Source: Triops longicaudatus (lineage: Eukaryota > Arthropoda > Branchiopoda > Notostraca > Triopsidae). From it: 64,000 bases of DNA. The stretch is taken from assembly GCA_022885665.1 (NCBI GenBank), contig JAGQDJ010000076.1, positions 186,001 through 250,000 on the forward strand. The letters run 5' to 3'. Below the pieces are notes generated by a model. It did no database searches, had not been told where the DNA came from, and saw only the letters and a list, made by a program, of their open reading frames with translations. Below are positions 1 to 14,000 of this stretch, in pieces; within the stretch, counting starts at the first letter, position 1; every line of letters starts with the position of its first letter. The position numbers were made by a program, and so were the translations under genes.

Positions 1-3000
1 GAGTTATTGCGTCGTGTTTTCTTGGAAATATCTCACAACAAGGAATTGAAAGAAATCCCACAAGTATGTTGTAAACTATTTGTAGAATATTAGATTTACA
101 AAATTTTCGGTCTTCGGAGACGTTAGCTTCAAGCCACAATGAATTACTGCGCCTGGAAAATTTCTCTTTGCGTTTCATTTTCCTTCAGAAAAAAATAAGA
201 AACCTTACAGTATTACAATGCATTGTGGCATTTTACAAACTTTGTTGTAAAAGAAACCTTATGTGAGGACCACAGCGAGATCGTGCAATCGTACGAGAAT
301 TTCTTGACGGGTAAATTTTTGGGAGTTATTTATTTTCTTTGAAAATAATTTCAAAGAAATCATACGGGTTGGGCTACTGTGAACTCATAGCCGGTGAAAA
401 GCTTTCATTGCAACGTAAGAATTTCTCTTTCCATTGTTAGCAACTATACTTATGTAAATAAATATTAGGAATAGCCTTTTGGATAAAGAGTAGAGTAGGC
501 CTACTTCGTTAAGTTTAGCAACGGTATGGCATTTAGAGCTGATTGTACGACGCAAATTCACATCTTCTCAGGTGAACTTAATAATGTAGACGCGGAATGG
601 GTGAGGCCAGTTTATTAGTAAACAACAGCTAATTAAAATGCGAATATTAAGGAGCAGGCGAATGCAAGTCAAAGCAAGTTAGTAAACTTGATTCGGTATC
701 TGTGACTTGTTTGGTGTGGGGACTTAGAAGTTAACCAACAAGAAGTAGCAATTTTCTAAGAATTTTTGCAAGGTTATTCCATTATGTACCTGCCAGTGAA
801 TCTGTTCCAGACGGTTCGATTCCTAATTGCAAACTACCGATTAAGAGCTTTGATTTTAAAAAAAATACACATTTTACGTTATAGTAGATTTTTTTAAAAA
901 ATAAAACTCGTCATGAAATGCAGTTGCACTACCTAACCGCAACCCCGAGACGGTTTAAGGGGTTAAAAGACTTTACGAGGATCACATATGTGTAGCGGAT
1001 TAAGGAAGTCCACAAGGCCGTTTGGTCACCTAGTTTACCTACCTCAGTGACCGTTTTAACTGACACTTGAAGCGCGTTAAGTTGTTCTGTATGGTTTTCG
1101 TTTCCGCCAACTCTGGTTAAATGCGTAATTGAAAATGCAGTGCAAACAATCGCTACATATTTCATATTTTAATATTGTGTACTTTTTAAATTGGCTTTAT
1201 AAGAATTTGTATTGAACATCTGAAGTGCGTAGACCAGCTAAAGACATTGAAATACGAACACGCCGCTGGTAGTGCGTACGTCAACTTTTTTGTGTGGCCA
1301 GGTTTTGGCGATAAAGCAACTTTCCCTTCTTCATTGGCTCGTATAAGGGGCGGAATTGTGTTGCGTTGGAGCATGGCGGTACTTTCAGGGGGAACTCCAA
1401 TTCTCTCGAACCTCGTCCTGCAGGTAGACTCCAAGTAGACGAAGCGCCATTTGGCAGTGTGCCGCTTCACGCTTACTCTTTCGGTGTATCTTCTTACGCT
1501 CGCACCTTTTCTCCCTATGGATTGTATTTCTTTTTATCGTATATAACCTTCTTAACGTGTGTGCAATCCTAAAACAGTGCATAGAGCGTTACTTCGTGAA
1601 CTCTTCTGTGCAATTGACTTTGCCATCCATTAAGCGAACAAAAAGAAAGGATTTAGTACGTCTCCAGGCCTATACGGGATTGGGATATTCCAATGAAAGT
1701 TGCTTTAGTAGCATTTTTATGCTACGGACTTGTGTAAGCCAAAAGCCCATCTTTGTGAACTTGTTGACTTTTGTTTATCCCATTTGGTGGGAATCAAGTT
1801 ATTTGTTTCAAGCCAAAGAATTTCCGACCAAGGAAAACGGTACAATTTTGTAGGGTAATGTGACCCAGATTCGTCCCTGTTCAGGCCCCTGTTTTAAGTT
1901 TTTCCCAAACCGGATTTTCACTCTTGGTAAAATGCACAACAGTGAAGCTGGCTTGGAATCGTTATTTTTTTGTAATCGAGTGTGCATACAAAAACCCATG
2001 GGGTAATATGTCGCCCCTAGCTCTTGATGCCGAACGGGCAGGAAAAGATTTTTAGACAGTACATAGCATCCTTGATTTAGTTATAGAGGCTTAAACCGTC
2101 AGGCGTGTACCGATTTTGATTGACATTTACTGAATGTATACGCCAGCCAGTTGTTTTCAAATTTTAAAGAATGGCCACATTTTAAATCACTTATCTTAAC
2201 TGTTTACAACGCGTCCTCTATTATCTGTTTATTCTTGGATTGTTTTCTTGCCACGTACTATTTGTCCTTATATTTTATGGGCAGTAATCTGTTTTAAGGT
2301 ACGTTTTATTTTAACATAATTTCGGATCTTAGTAATTAGCTTTCAGCGGACATGCAGCAGCTTGTTATGTGTTTAAGAAAGATTTTAATATTTTAGAGTA
2401 TTTTACTGTGTTATATTATTAAGAACTGTTTTCATCCTCCAATGAATTGTTTCAGTGAAAAAGCGTGTTAATTTTTTTTCCTTTATTGATGTAGACAACC
2501 AAAAGGAACAAGTGCACGCACACATGAACGGATTACGTTAAGCGAAAATGGACTTGGATACTGTGTAAAACGTGCAACCTCCCCTGAAAGCTTTTAAGAA
2601 TTGTGTGCCAAAAACATCGTATTGAAGGATAACACACTTGAGTGCATTGATACGTAAATAGATATGGATAACATTGACCTGGTGTAGCATTTGTTACCTT
2701 CAGTGGTGAGTGCACAAAATCCGAAGGACTTCACAAGCCAAAGAAAAGACCCACATCGTGTTGGGATTTTCCGATTATAACTGTGAATTTTGTTTCGAAT
2801 TGGAAGATAGAAACGACGCGCTTCATTCAAAGTCAGAAGCCCCCAGCCGAATTTGTACAAGGTAAAATCTACAATCTAAAATTTGCTACATCATACCGGC
2901 TTTGTTGTCTTATGCGTGAGAGTAGCTGACGTTGCTTGTGTTTTGTATATGTATGGGAAAACCTCGTAAGGAAACTGACCTGAAACTTTACGAGAAATGA

Positions 3001-6000
3001 TACTACACATGGAAAATTGTACTTTCCCCCCAGGAAGGGCGGTTTTAGGAATTAGGTCCTCGTTAGGCAAGGCAGAAAATTAGGTAAAGGAAACTGTGTG
3101 GTTTTGTGAACGCAAAGCGAAAAATTGCGCGACGGAAAGTTTTATTAGTCTAGGACCTGGCATGGCGTAGCGTAGAAGGTTGGAAAAAGCGGTTTGATCA
3201 CATTGTATGCTGCAGCGTTGTTTGTAACAGAAACTAGCAAGGTAGAACGAGCGCAAAGAAAAGTGACCAAGCCAACCACTTTCCAACTCGCGCGCCTAAT
3301 CTCGAATACGCTTCAAGTCTCGTAGCATCGCCAGAAGCTAGCACGCATCATATTGTGTGAGTTGCTGGAAAATTCTCCTGGCAAGGATGTCGTGAGCAAG
3401 GGTTCTGTGGCGTGAAGCAAGAGGAGAACGAAGAGGGAGAAGAAGAAGAAAATTTGGTAGGGAAACAAAGCGAAAAGCCATTGTTGGTAAAGTCTGGGTA
3501 TCGTTGCAGGTATAGAGGTAGAAGATGACGAGAAATTTTCCTGACGGGGAAAATCGAGATAAGAGTGCATATATTATTGTAACGGTTCTTTACTGTAATC
3601 GACTACAGGGTAAAACCTCATTTTGCGCCGTGTTCACTCTACGAGGGAGTCACAGTTACGAATGACGAAATACTAGCGAGTAGCTCCGTAACAAAACACG
3701 TTACACCTGGGGAAATTGTAGCCAGGTTGTCGATCGTTCTACATTGTTAGACGAGACCACTCTCAGTAAAACACCGTAATAAACAGTTGTAGAAATAGGC
3801 CACTGAATACGTAAGACAGAAATGCAATATTCAGGGACTCATCCCGTAACCCAGAACAACTTCGCAGCTTAGTAGGGATTTTCGTTGTTGAGTGCGGCAG
3901 TTTATACAGTTTGCATAGTAGCCGTGAAAACACATTGAGATTCAGAAACGTCCATTGTTGGCAAGTGACTTTTTGTTAAAGTAGGCGCATGGAATAGTCA
4001 TAGAACTCATAATTAAGGGCAAGGGCAGTTTAGGGAGATTCCCTTACAGCCGGGTTCATAGTGTATCTTACCTCCGAGGTCGACTCTTGATGTCAAATCC
4101 GTTAGTCGTACCACAGCAGCGGAGAACTTTTTACATCTAAGTTCCATGCTAGGCTCATGTCCCATAGATCCGAGTCTAATTGTCTCTTACATCGGGGTCT
4201 TCATTGCTACTGCATGCCGTACAAGCGTTGAGAGCCTAGTTCAGTGTCCATGCTGTGTAATTGCAATACACGATCTGTCTCTGATTTCATTGTTCCCAAC
4301 TCAAGTGGACGTAAAAAAGTGGTACAGTTTGTGTGCAGCGTTGTGTTCACGTCACGCACGTTTTTTTTTTTCGTGAAACGAGAAATTCACCTTATGCGAA
4401 TTTCACGTCGCGTTAGAAAATGTGACACGGAGCAACACTTTCAGCGAGTGAAATGAGATTTCATCTGGTATGTGCCAGGAAACTTCTTAGGAAAATGGGC
4501 GGGCAAACCTCAGAATAGGAAAAATTTTGGAAAGAAAATAATGACTTTAATGTTTTGAGTTTTGCCATCGATGTTGGCTGACTTGGTAGAGGAATTTTGG
4601 AGGAACAGTACCGAGGGGTGATTCATTCACTGTGGGTTAATGGCATTGTTCTTCACTTTTGGAGTAAGTCGTTTCAAATGCGAGCATGCTGATACCAGAC
4701 AAATTTCATGCTTTGCTACCTGTCCGTAGTGTCCCATATCGACTCTTGTGTAAAATAGGACGTCCTACTTACAAAGGGGTCTATGCTGTCTACCTTGGAG
4801 GAGAGATGGTGCAGGAAAAGCCATAGTAGCGTTTGTGGAATAAGATTTTGCTTTGTTGATTTTTTTGTACCTTCATAGGCTGGGTTACTGTTACGTAAGG
4901 GGGAATTTGTGGTCCATTCATCCTTTAATTGTCGTTTGAGGAGACGAGTAAAGTACCTTTCTTTTATAAAACCGTACCGTATCGAATGCTACTAAGGTCG
5001 TTCGAGCTGAACGGTGAGCGAAAGCGAGTGTCAACAAAGGATTAATTTTTTTTTTTTTTTTGCGTGTGGGGAAACGCGAAAATTTCTCAAAAGGGAAACT
5101 AACAATTTTTGTTCAGTATGTTTGTTTACGTTCTACGACATAGGGGCTAAGAACTCGACCAGGAAACCTCCAAACAAAGGTCAGTGGTTACGTTAATGTT
5201 AACTTTTTAACGTTGTCTAGTCAGAGCACTCAAACAAGCAGGAACGTTCAGAATTGCCAGTCCAGTTTCGTTAGGTTTTCTAACCAAGTTAACTTTCAAG
5301 CAAGATTTCCTCGTGAATTGGAGTCCCTGCTGTTGCAGCGAACTAAACCTATCATCAAAACCTATCCATGGTATTACTGGCCAGGCGATGACAAGAACAG
5401 ATGCTTGACAAGCAACCAAACGAGAAAAAGTGCTTTGGCTAGCGTACAGTCGTTTTTCCTGGTACTTTCGCTGGTTTGGCAATGATTTTCTTTCAGAGCT
5501 TAATTCGCCAGAAAAAAATATACCAAGTAGATTCGCGCTAGACTAGCGCAATGCTCTGATTACGTTTGAAAAATTGCTCACTGTCGGTTTAGTAACTTTC
5601 TCTGGACAGTACTCAGGTGCCGTGAAGATGGTCCATATTTACCAAGGTTGAATTTACCTCTTTTTTCTTACCTTATTCTTTTTTTTTCTGAAAGGGAGAA
5701 AAACTTCGCGTTGCATAGCGAACGTCTTATAGAGAAACGTGAACGATAATTGACCACGAGCAAACAAACTCGTCTTTGCGTAAGTCGAAATTCATGAAAT
5801 AGAAAGTGGTCAGCCAATAGCGAAGTTAACGCCTTTAAGTAGTTTTGGCTAGCGAGGGAAAAAGAGCATGATTATTGTTTGAGCAACGTGTTTCTGTGTT
5901 TTTGTTAGTGGCAGTAGAGATTTTCTGAGAAAGACTCCCTTTTTGGATTCCAAAGTTCAAATTTAGGTCGTATCGTTTGTCAGTCGGTCGTGGTCGTTCG

Positions 6001-9000
6001 TCGAGAGGGTTTTAGCCACGAACAGAAAATGCTGATGGAAGAATATGGCCAGAAAAAGAGAAGGAGGCAAGTGTAGCTATGACACTGGGTGTCCATCAAG
6101 CTTGTAAAGTTAATCAGCCAGCCAGACATACCAGTCCTGCTCAAAAAGAACAATCATATTTCTGGTTCGAAAAGAGAATCTTGACATACGTAAAAAGTTG
6201 TCACTTCGATTTGAATCTTGCTCAGTGACTCTCGAACAGGTAAAAAGGCGCCCTGCGCTTTGATTTCTTTTTCTTTTGTGGGGTGTGTGGGTGGGGTGCA
6301 AGAATGGAGTGAACTAACATGTGCAGATACATTTCGTCAGATCTTCTGGCAAGTAGTGAACTCTTTGCATAGAGTTCTTCGAATAATTCTCTCGTGCTTT
6401 TACTGTTTGGCTCAGAAACATAATAAAAGAGATTCAATTTAGTCAGAAGAGAATTGTAAAAGTATTCCTCCTAGTAGTAAAATTGGAGCCATTTCCTTGC
6501 TTATCAGTGTCTGTTCAAGAGGTGGTCAGAAATTTCTACCTGTTTACTCTGTACGATAAGCGATCTGCCCAGTTTTAATGGACAATTTGAAAATGCTCGA
6601 GTGTGTGTTTGTGAACTTATGGCGGAAGTGGGGGTAGACGAACGTAAAACTATTTCGATATTGCCGTTTTATGCCGGATGTTCCGATGAATGTGCATCTT
6701 ACTTTTTACTGTGATTATACGTATTTTTCAAAAGCTCAGTTATTATATTGATAACTTTTAGTTTTATTGCTTTTCATATTAATTTGAGTTTTAGATGTAT
6801 AAATTTAATCATTTATAGTTATGGTTTCACCATCACTGTACGAAAATCCTCTTTTAAGTAATTTTGAACAATGAAGATAATTTTTTGTATGTAGATTTAT
6901 CATTCTGCTACACCACGGTTTAACGAAACTTCTGAACGTGAACTTTTTAATGCCTCTTGTTTTTATTTCTAAGCAGTATCAAAAAGAGGAGAGCAAAATT
7001 TGAAAGCGCACGCTTTAGAAGGAAAAAACAAAGTTTGTGGAAAACGCTTAACGGGGCAGGCTGCGATTTTGGGTAGGATTTTGCCCCTCCCTCCAAAAAG
7101 AAAAAAAAAAGAAATTGCACGGAATTTCCAGTGAGGAGTTAAGGAAGAGTTGAGGCGAACTTCACTTTTGGGATTTGACGTTCCTTGTATGGAGCTGTAT
7201 AAGAAAGATTCTTTTTTGGTAGCATTCGTAGTTTATTTTTTCTTCGTGGGATTGCCTTCAGGCTCCAACTCAATTACACCCGTTTTTGCGGTTCCACCCC
7301 GTGGAAGTGGCTCCACCTTCGCCTGCAGCAAACCAAGACAAAACTTGCAAACCTTTGAAGCCGAGGAATTTTTGTCGAAGAAAGTAACAATGAAAGTAGT
7401 CTAAGAAAAGTGGGGAAAAAAAGAGATTCTCGGGTTCATGCATTTATGTAAAACGAGGGAGACTTTGGAAGAATCAGGTCTGTTTGTTAGTGGTGGTGGT
7501 AGGCGGCACAGAAGTGGCAGTGGTGCCACTATGCAACTTGCTTGCGTTGCCGAGGTTTTCTTTTCGCTAATGGGCAGGTGTGGGGTTTGTGTTAAGGTCT
7601 TGCTGTCCTATTGGCAGCCCTTAAAAGCTCGTTTGGCCTTGAGTCCTCATTTTCCAAAAGCAGCTGAGAATGCTTTCCTGGGGCATTGGTCGTGCCATCG
7701 AGAAAAAAAGAACGAGCGTTTTCAGGGTTTGGTTTTTACCTTTCCTGCCAGAAAGACTGGTTGGCGCTAGCGAAGATCGCATCTGCAATTAGTTCAGCGA
7801 GTGTAATGTAATAAAAAGTTAATTCCTTGCGGAATAAACTGGTCTGCAAACGAGTTGGGTTTTCAGTTGCAGTTTTAACACAGCTAAACTTGCCTAAACG
7901 TGATCTGCTCTCACCATGTTACACAAGAACGCGGGTCACCTACGGAGCTACAATTAAGTTAAACGGCCTCTGTCAGTGTGAAAGCTAGTACGATTTAATT
8001 CGTCCGATAATGCGGAGTCTAGTACGAGAGGACTGGCGGCTTTAATCATGTTAAAAGGCGAAAAGATCTTTGTTAACCTTATTCTGTGTTTTCTGCCGTA
8101 AGCTTGGGTAGCTGTAAGTGAAGAGCTAGCTTACATGACACTATCCATGCCAAGTTTAGACGGAGTACGGTTGAACTACTCGGCGCGAGGATGCTATGGA
8201 TTCCCACGTTCATTTTAAGCCGCGTTCACAAAGAGTGAACGTTCAGGTGACAAGGTAGGGTAACTAACACCAACCATGCACCATGGTTAAGATTGTTTAG
8301 TTTGCCGTTCGCGTGTACTGCACCTCTGTGTACCGTGCGTATCCAGAGAACCTGGGTTGACGTTTACCCCAGCTTCACACAGCCGTAACCTGTGGATTAA
8401 GGGTTGGATTGTGGGTTGACGGATTACAGGTTAGACCGTATGAACTCACTTCACCTCAGGGTTCAGGATTAAAGGTTGGTTCCTACAGCTGAACTAGTGC
8501 GCCAAATAATACCTTGGTTAAGTTTGACCACGCTTTCTTGGACCTGTTTAGTTCAACTTGCGAGTGACAACCTGAGATATGCGCCATGTAAAATGGTAAT
8601 TTAAAGAATTGTACCCCGCCTTGAAAATGCAAACTTTTGCGCGCTCGCAGTGTTCTTATTTTAGCCCGTTTTAGCGTGCCAAACAGTCCAAAATGAACAT
8701 TCACCTGCGTTATTACAGTGTCGGCTTATTGGTGAAGGAGGTAATTGGGCTAGCGTACGCGAAAGCTAATCTCGTTCTACGTTTGAATTGTATGTCTGCA
8801 CGGGTCGTTAATTACGCAGCCGAGGGTTGGGTCGCAATTACGTGCGAAGCTGACTAACATGTGTTACGTTTTGTGCGTATGGGAGAAAGGAAGCTCCAGT
8901 TTGAATACAGTGCATTAAAAAAGGAGTCTTAGTCATTGACTCTTGAAACAATCTGTAGGGTGTCCTAGGAGTATTCCCCAGGTGGTTGCAACCGGAAGCG

Positions 9001-11064
9001 GGTTTTGTGGTTAAATGCTAGAGTAAAGCGATGTATTGTTTCGGACGCGTAGGAAAACATTAAGGCTTTGTTTATTGGAACTCACTTCTTTTGTCTCCTG
9101 TATTACTAGTAAAAAAATGAGTGAAAGAGTTAGGGCACACTATTTCAAACTTTTCATCCCGAAAAAAGTACCAGAAAGCGAGAAAAATAAATAGAAAAAT
9201 AACTCACTATGAATGTAATTGTTAAAGTACTCGTAAGAAAGCTGTGGATTTCCCCGACTTTTTGTACAAGTTGCTTGTCACTGTGCTATTTGTTTGTCCA
9301 TTTCCCGTGACGATTGAAATTTCTTTTCTGTTCCACGTAAAATGGTACAGTTGTCACCAGGTTTGTAGGTGTTGGCCAAAAGAGCGCAATCTTCCTTGCA
9401 AAACCTTCGAAAAGTTAGGAATTCAGACGTGAAAGCGAATCTCCGTTACCAGTCCAGACGTAAACAACTATACAAGTTTATACAGTACTCATCTACAAAA
9501 TCTTCCACTATTATTTCGTGGAAACCCTCTTGTCCTTCTGCGCTTTTACCCAAAATTCTCGGTAATATCTTCTTTTCCCGTTGCAAATTCGTAAACTGTA
9601 ATAGCCATCTTCAACGGTTTACGTTTACTCTACATGGAGTCCATTCCCGGACAGGCCAGATAAGCGAGCTTGCACTCTATAATTTACACGACATTCTATA
9701 ACAGTCCATAGTTCCTACTGTGACTGTAGAAGTTTACTATTTATAAACGTGGATTATACTTCGACGGGATTTCTCTTAAGGCAATGGAGATTCATTGCTA
9801 GAGATATTAATGTTCCTATCGGGGGGACGGGGGGGGGGGAGGAGGTTGAAGCTATGGGAATCCTTCGCAAGGATGCTCAGGCTAGTGTAGGGTCGTTAGA
9901 TAACGAACTTTTGCGTGATTTTTTTTTTTCGAGTCTGTACATACGTACCGGGTCTGTTTTATCAACGAAACGTGTTTAACTTCGATTCACGTTGGGGGGA
10001 AAAAAACGCACGAAACCAGAGGGTTGGCAATACGAGACAGTTAAGTAGAATCATTCTTGTCCATTAAGTCACGCTACCGTCCGGGAAGTAAAAAATGATG
10101 GTAGGGGGTCGAAAGGTTGACTTTCCAACATTTCACGGTTTTAGACTTAGAAAGCTCGCTTAATTGTATATGCGAGCATGTGAAATGGAAGCTTGCATTT
10201 GTCCCGTGGGACAGGAAGGATCTTCTCAGTGCATCAACCTTCAAAAGCCTTCATAAACCTATGGCAACACAGAATTACAGAAGGTAGTAATGCAATGATA
10301 AGGCTTAAATATGACAAGAGAGGGAAGATGTTATTTGCAGCCAGCTGGGAGTTCTTTAAACAATTCTGGGACTTCCCAGCTTTTGGATTCACCTTGAACG
10401 ATTGTACGAGTTTCGCCACTTGAGTCTGACTCAAAAAGCGAAAGTTTTACATCGACTTCCAACTCGTTTTGAGCAGAAACGCTGCTGTGGACATGAGAGT
10501 CCCTGCTGTTTGCTCCCTGGCTGAATGTTGATTCCATGGCAGAAAAGGTGAACGACATTTGGTGTTCACCCAAAAGGATACTTTGGCAATGAAACGTGGG
10601 TGTAAAAATTGTAATTTCATGTATGAAATATTGGTTGTGGTATTTTTTTCTCCCTTTCGTGTGATGTATATTAATTTTTTTACGATCGTGTGTCTTGTGT
10701 GCTTCCCAGGTGTATTTTTTGTGTTTGTTGGGGTTTCGCGCGTGGATGAATATGAACGTCACTGGAGCTTACCATCCGATATGACCGATTGTTGTGCTTG
10801 TTATGTGATAGACATCAAAAGAAAACTGTCCTAGTACTAATCGTGAACTGAAGACGCAAGGCCAAGTTGGTCACGTTTCCTTCACCATTTCGGCGCGCCA
10901 AAAGCGTACAACGACGCGTACACGTGACGCAAAGCCATTCCCCAAACTGCGACAAGCACTTTTGACATCAATTCATTGTGTGTGTGTTTGTGTGTATTGG
11001 CGTGCTTACGGGAAGAAAAATACTTGTTTGTGGTTTGGAACACTGAGGAAAAACGGCTTTAGCC
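1..11064. other. Non-coding stretch upstream of EcR-A; no supported gene
   Basis: I see no exon with a recognisable protein domain or a chain of phase-compatible splice sites here. Open frames are short, AT-rich and occur on both strands. Because the first coding exon of EcR-A begins at 11065 and insect EcR genes often have remote 5' leader exons, part of this stretch is probably leader, promoter and enhancer DNA, but I cannot place a transcription start. A TTTAG lies at 11058-11062, two bases before the EcR-A ATG, and could be a splice acceptor; its pyrimidine tract is poor. Confidence 0.5.
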
Positions 11065-14000
11065 ATGGAAGTCAAACAACATTCACCCTTGCCCCAACAA
11101 CCGCCATTTTTTAGGCCCGGTTTGGGCCGAATACCTCTCATTACGCCAAAAATGGAAGCAGCATCTTCCTCTGAATCGCACATGGCCATGTCTTCCAATG
11201 CGGGTACACCTTAATGGATTTTTCGGAAAATTGACTTTGTTTTCGCTTTTTTAAAATATTTTTTTTTCTCCTATTTTTACGTATTGGGAATTTATTGTCG
11301 TAATTTTTTTAAAATTTCTTTATTATTGAGATAGCAACGCATGAATCCTTTTTTTAAATAGCCAAGTTGGCGTTGCTCATATCTGATTTTCGGTTACAGG
11401 TTTGAACTTATCAACATCCTTACCTGGCTCGGTTTTAGTATCCACGGTGATTAAAACTGAACCGCGTTCAAGAAGTCCTTGTCCGATGGTGGTCGGTTCC
11501 AGTACCAGTTCAGTCCCAGCGGACAGGTAAAAGGAAATTTTCAAAAATGAGTTCACTAATAACTTGTGTTTTTATTCACATTTTTTTAGCCTTCTCAGGC
11601 TCATAAATTTATAAAACTTTTGTTTTCTAATTCTGGTGCCTGTTATCTAGCCCGAATAATAATAACGACCTCATGAGCATGAGCGGCTTAGCGTTGTCAG
11701 CTTCAGGCTACGTCGTGCAGTCCCAGCATTCAGTAACGAGCCCCACGCCCGCCAAACGACCCAGAGCAGCAACAGCAGCACCTGAAGAGGCGTGGCTAGC
11801 ATCTCCAAGCCAAATGTCCATTGATTCCATGTCACCACCCCCTTCAGCCCCAACCATGCAAGGTGGACCCACCCACGCTCCGCCCTCTGTCTCCAGTAAT
11901 GGGTACTGTCTCTCACCTATGTCCACCGGTAGCTACGAGCCATACAGTCCAGGGCCTAAAGGTACGTCCTGTATAATTTTTTTTACGTCCGTAAACTGCC
12001 TTATAGAAGTATTTCTTTGAAGAAGTCAATTGCAAGATGTACAGAAAAAAATAACGACACGAAAGCTTGTAGCAAAGCAAAAATCATTTCGTAGGGGTGA
12101 GTCTATAGGAGGTTAAATAAACAAACAAACAGGTAATAGGCCTACTGTTGTCGAAGAAAACTATCGAACAGGCAAGTCTTCAGCCAGTATAATGTTTAGA
12201 GAAACTTTACTTCAGTGAACTATTAAGGGTTTAAGGCAATGTTGAAAAAGCCTTGTGTTGGCGTATTCTGTTTATCATGCAACGTAGTGTATAGTAACAT
12301 TAGTATCGGTTAAGAGAGGTAGTCTTTATTTTAATGTTATAAAAACAAAAACTGTATCTTTGCGACGTAGAAGCTCTGAAATTGCGTCCAGCTACATTGG
12401 TATCGGTAAAGTAATTAGTTAACTACAAATAATTAATGCAATGGAATATCTATAGTAGCATTTTTTGGACAGAGAATCATCAATGATGCTTGAAGAAACA
12501 AAATGCGTTAAGTGAGGTAACCCTCGTTTATTGTAATGTGGGATATGTGTAGAGATATTTTACTATCATTAGCAACTAGCATTTTTGGGCATTACCGGTA
12601 TAATTAGAGCTTACATAATTAGCCTTCTGCTTACATGTTTAACACTTATTTGATTCAATATTTGAAACTTATGTGCTTACTTTTTCATTATTTTTATAAT
12701 TTTCCTTACGAAGCCCAGCCTGGGCTCGCAGCTGTTTGCATTAAAATCGTAATTTGACATGGCATTCTTGCGCTCGCCTACTTGCTCACTGCAAAATTAA
12801 TTAGAGATTTGAATTTTGGTTTGATTTATTTATTAACTATTTCGATTTTTTTTAGCCGCAAAGGCTGGGCTAGCGTGTGAAGTCCGACTTGCGAAGACAA
12901 ACAAGGTAGCGTGAAGTGTCACGTTCTCTATTGCGAAAATGGGCCTATTTCGGAGCTCAGAACGAATGCAATACTGCATAAAAAGATAATTAGTACGATC
13001 ATAATTACGTGGGGTTCGGTTACTAGCAGCAAGGTCTTATCGAAAGCAAAAATCCTGCAGCTGTTGGATCCGATTTTATGGCCTCTTATTATGGAATTAT
13101 TCAGCGTGGGAAACATCAAAGCACTTTTCTACCTTTTTTAAAAGGAAAGGTTTGGCAAATTGCTAGTTTTGTCGTGTGGAAACTCAAGGTTCTTGCTTTT
13201 TCCGTAATGAAGAGGAGGATTGTTTGACCTAGTCGCATACACAAGTGACTCTTGTGTGTGTGTGCGTCGCATTTTTACTCTGCACCTGCATTCTAATTTT
13301 ATAGTGGGGTCCGTCTGATGACGGTAGACGCGTTGTCACTTGGCTTAACTGGAAGGCAACGGCGCCAAAAGTTAAGAAAGAGGTCAGCAATCCCGCATTG
13401 CAGTTTTCATTGTTACGGGTTTGAGTCGTACCCGCGAACATACAGTATTTTCGAGGTAGCAGGTTGCGTTCCAATGGGAGAGACGTGACGATTTTAGGTA
13501 ATGAGCTAAGAAAAGCATAGCCCATTAACCAAGATATCTCTGCTTACTTTCTTTGCCCGGGGGACCTTGGATGTCAAATTCTGCAGGTTTCCGCAGGTAC
13601 TAGTGAGCCCATATGTAAAAGCTCAGCATTTTTCATCGTTACAGCCAACGTGTTGCCTTTTTATTGTTTGGAACCCGCGTGTGTTTTCCTTGTGATGGCT
13701 TATTGCGTGGATACATTTAAGCTTTATTAACGTGGATTGTGTTTGGGACTTTCATAGCCAATGTTGCACGACTTTGCTGACAAGCCAAACGTTTTGCCTG
13801 CCCGTAACTTGCTTATTGGTCATATGCAAAAGAAGGTTTAGGCACGGCGCCGGGAATAAAGTGAATGTCTTTGGCCACCTTGGGGAAGTTAAGCGGTCCG
13901 AAACCTGTTGGTTATGACGTGTTTCATCTGAGCTCTATATAGCTTCACACTCTCCTATAAATCACGTGTGTTCTTACACATTATAACCGTTCTGAAAAAA

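Noticed and set aside
8021..8032. Twelve-base match to the AGTACGAGAGGA sarcin-ricin-loop region of large-subunit rRNA
   Set aside because: The surrounding sequence does not resemble rRNA on either side, so it is not an rRNA gene or fragment that I can support.
10331..10762. 143-codon minus-strand open frame upstream of EcR
   Set aside because: The first half is low-complexity His/Lys/Asn, the plus strand is also open over 10193-10423, there is no domain, and an inverted repeat (CTGGGACTTCCCAG) lies within it. It is more likely chance or leader DNA than a gene.
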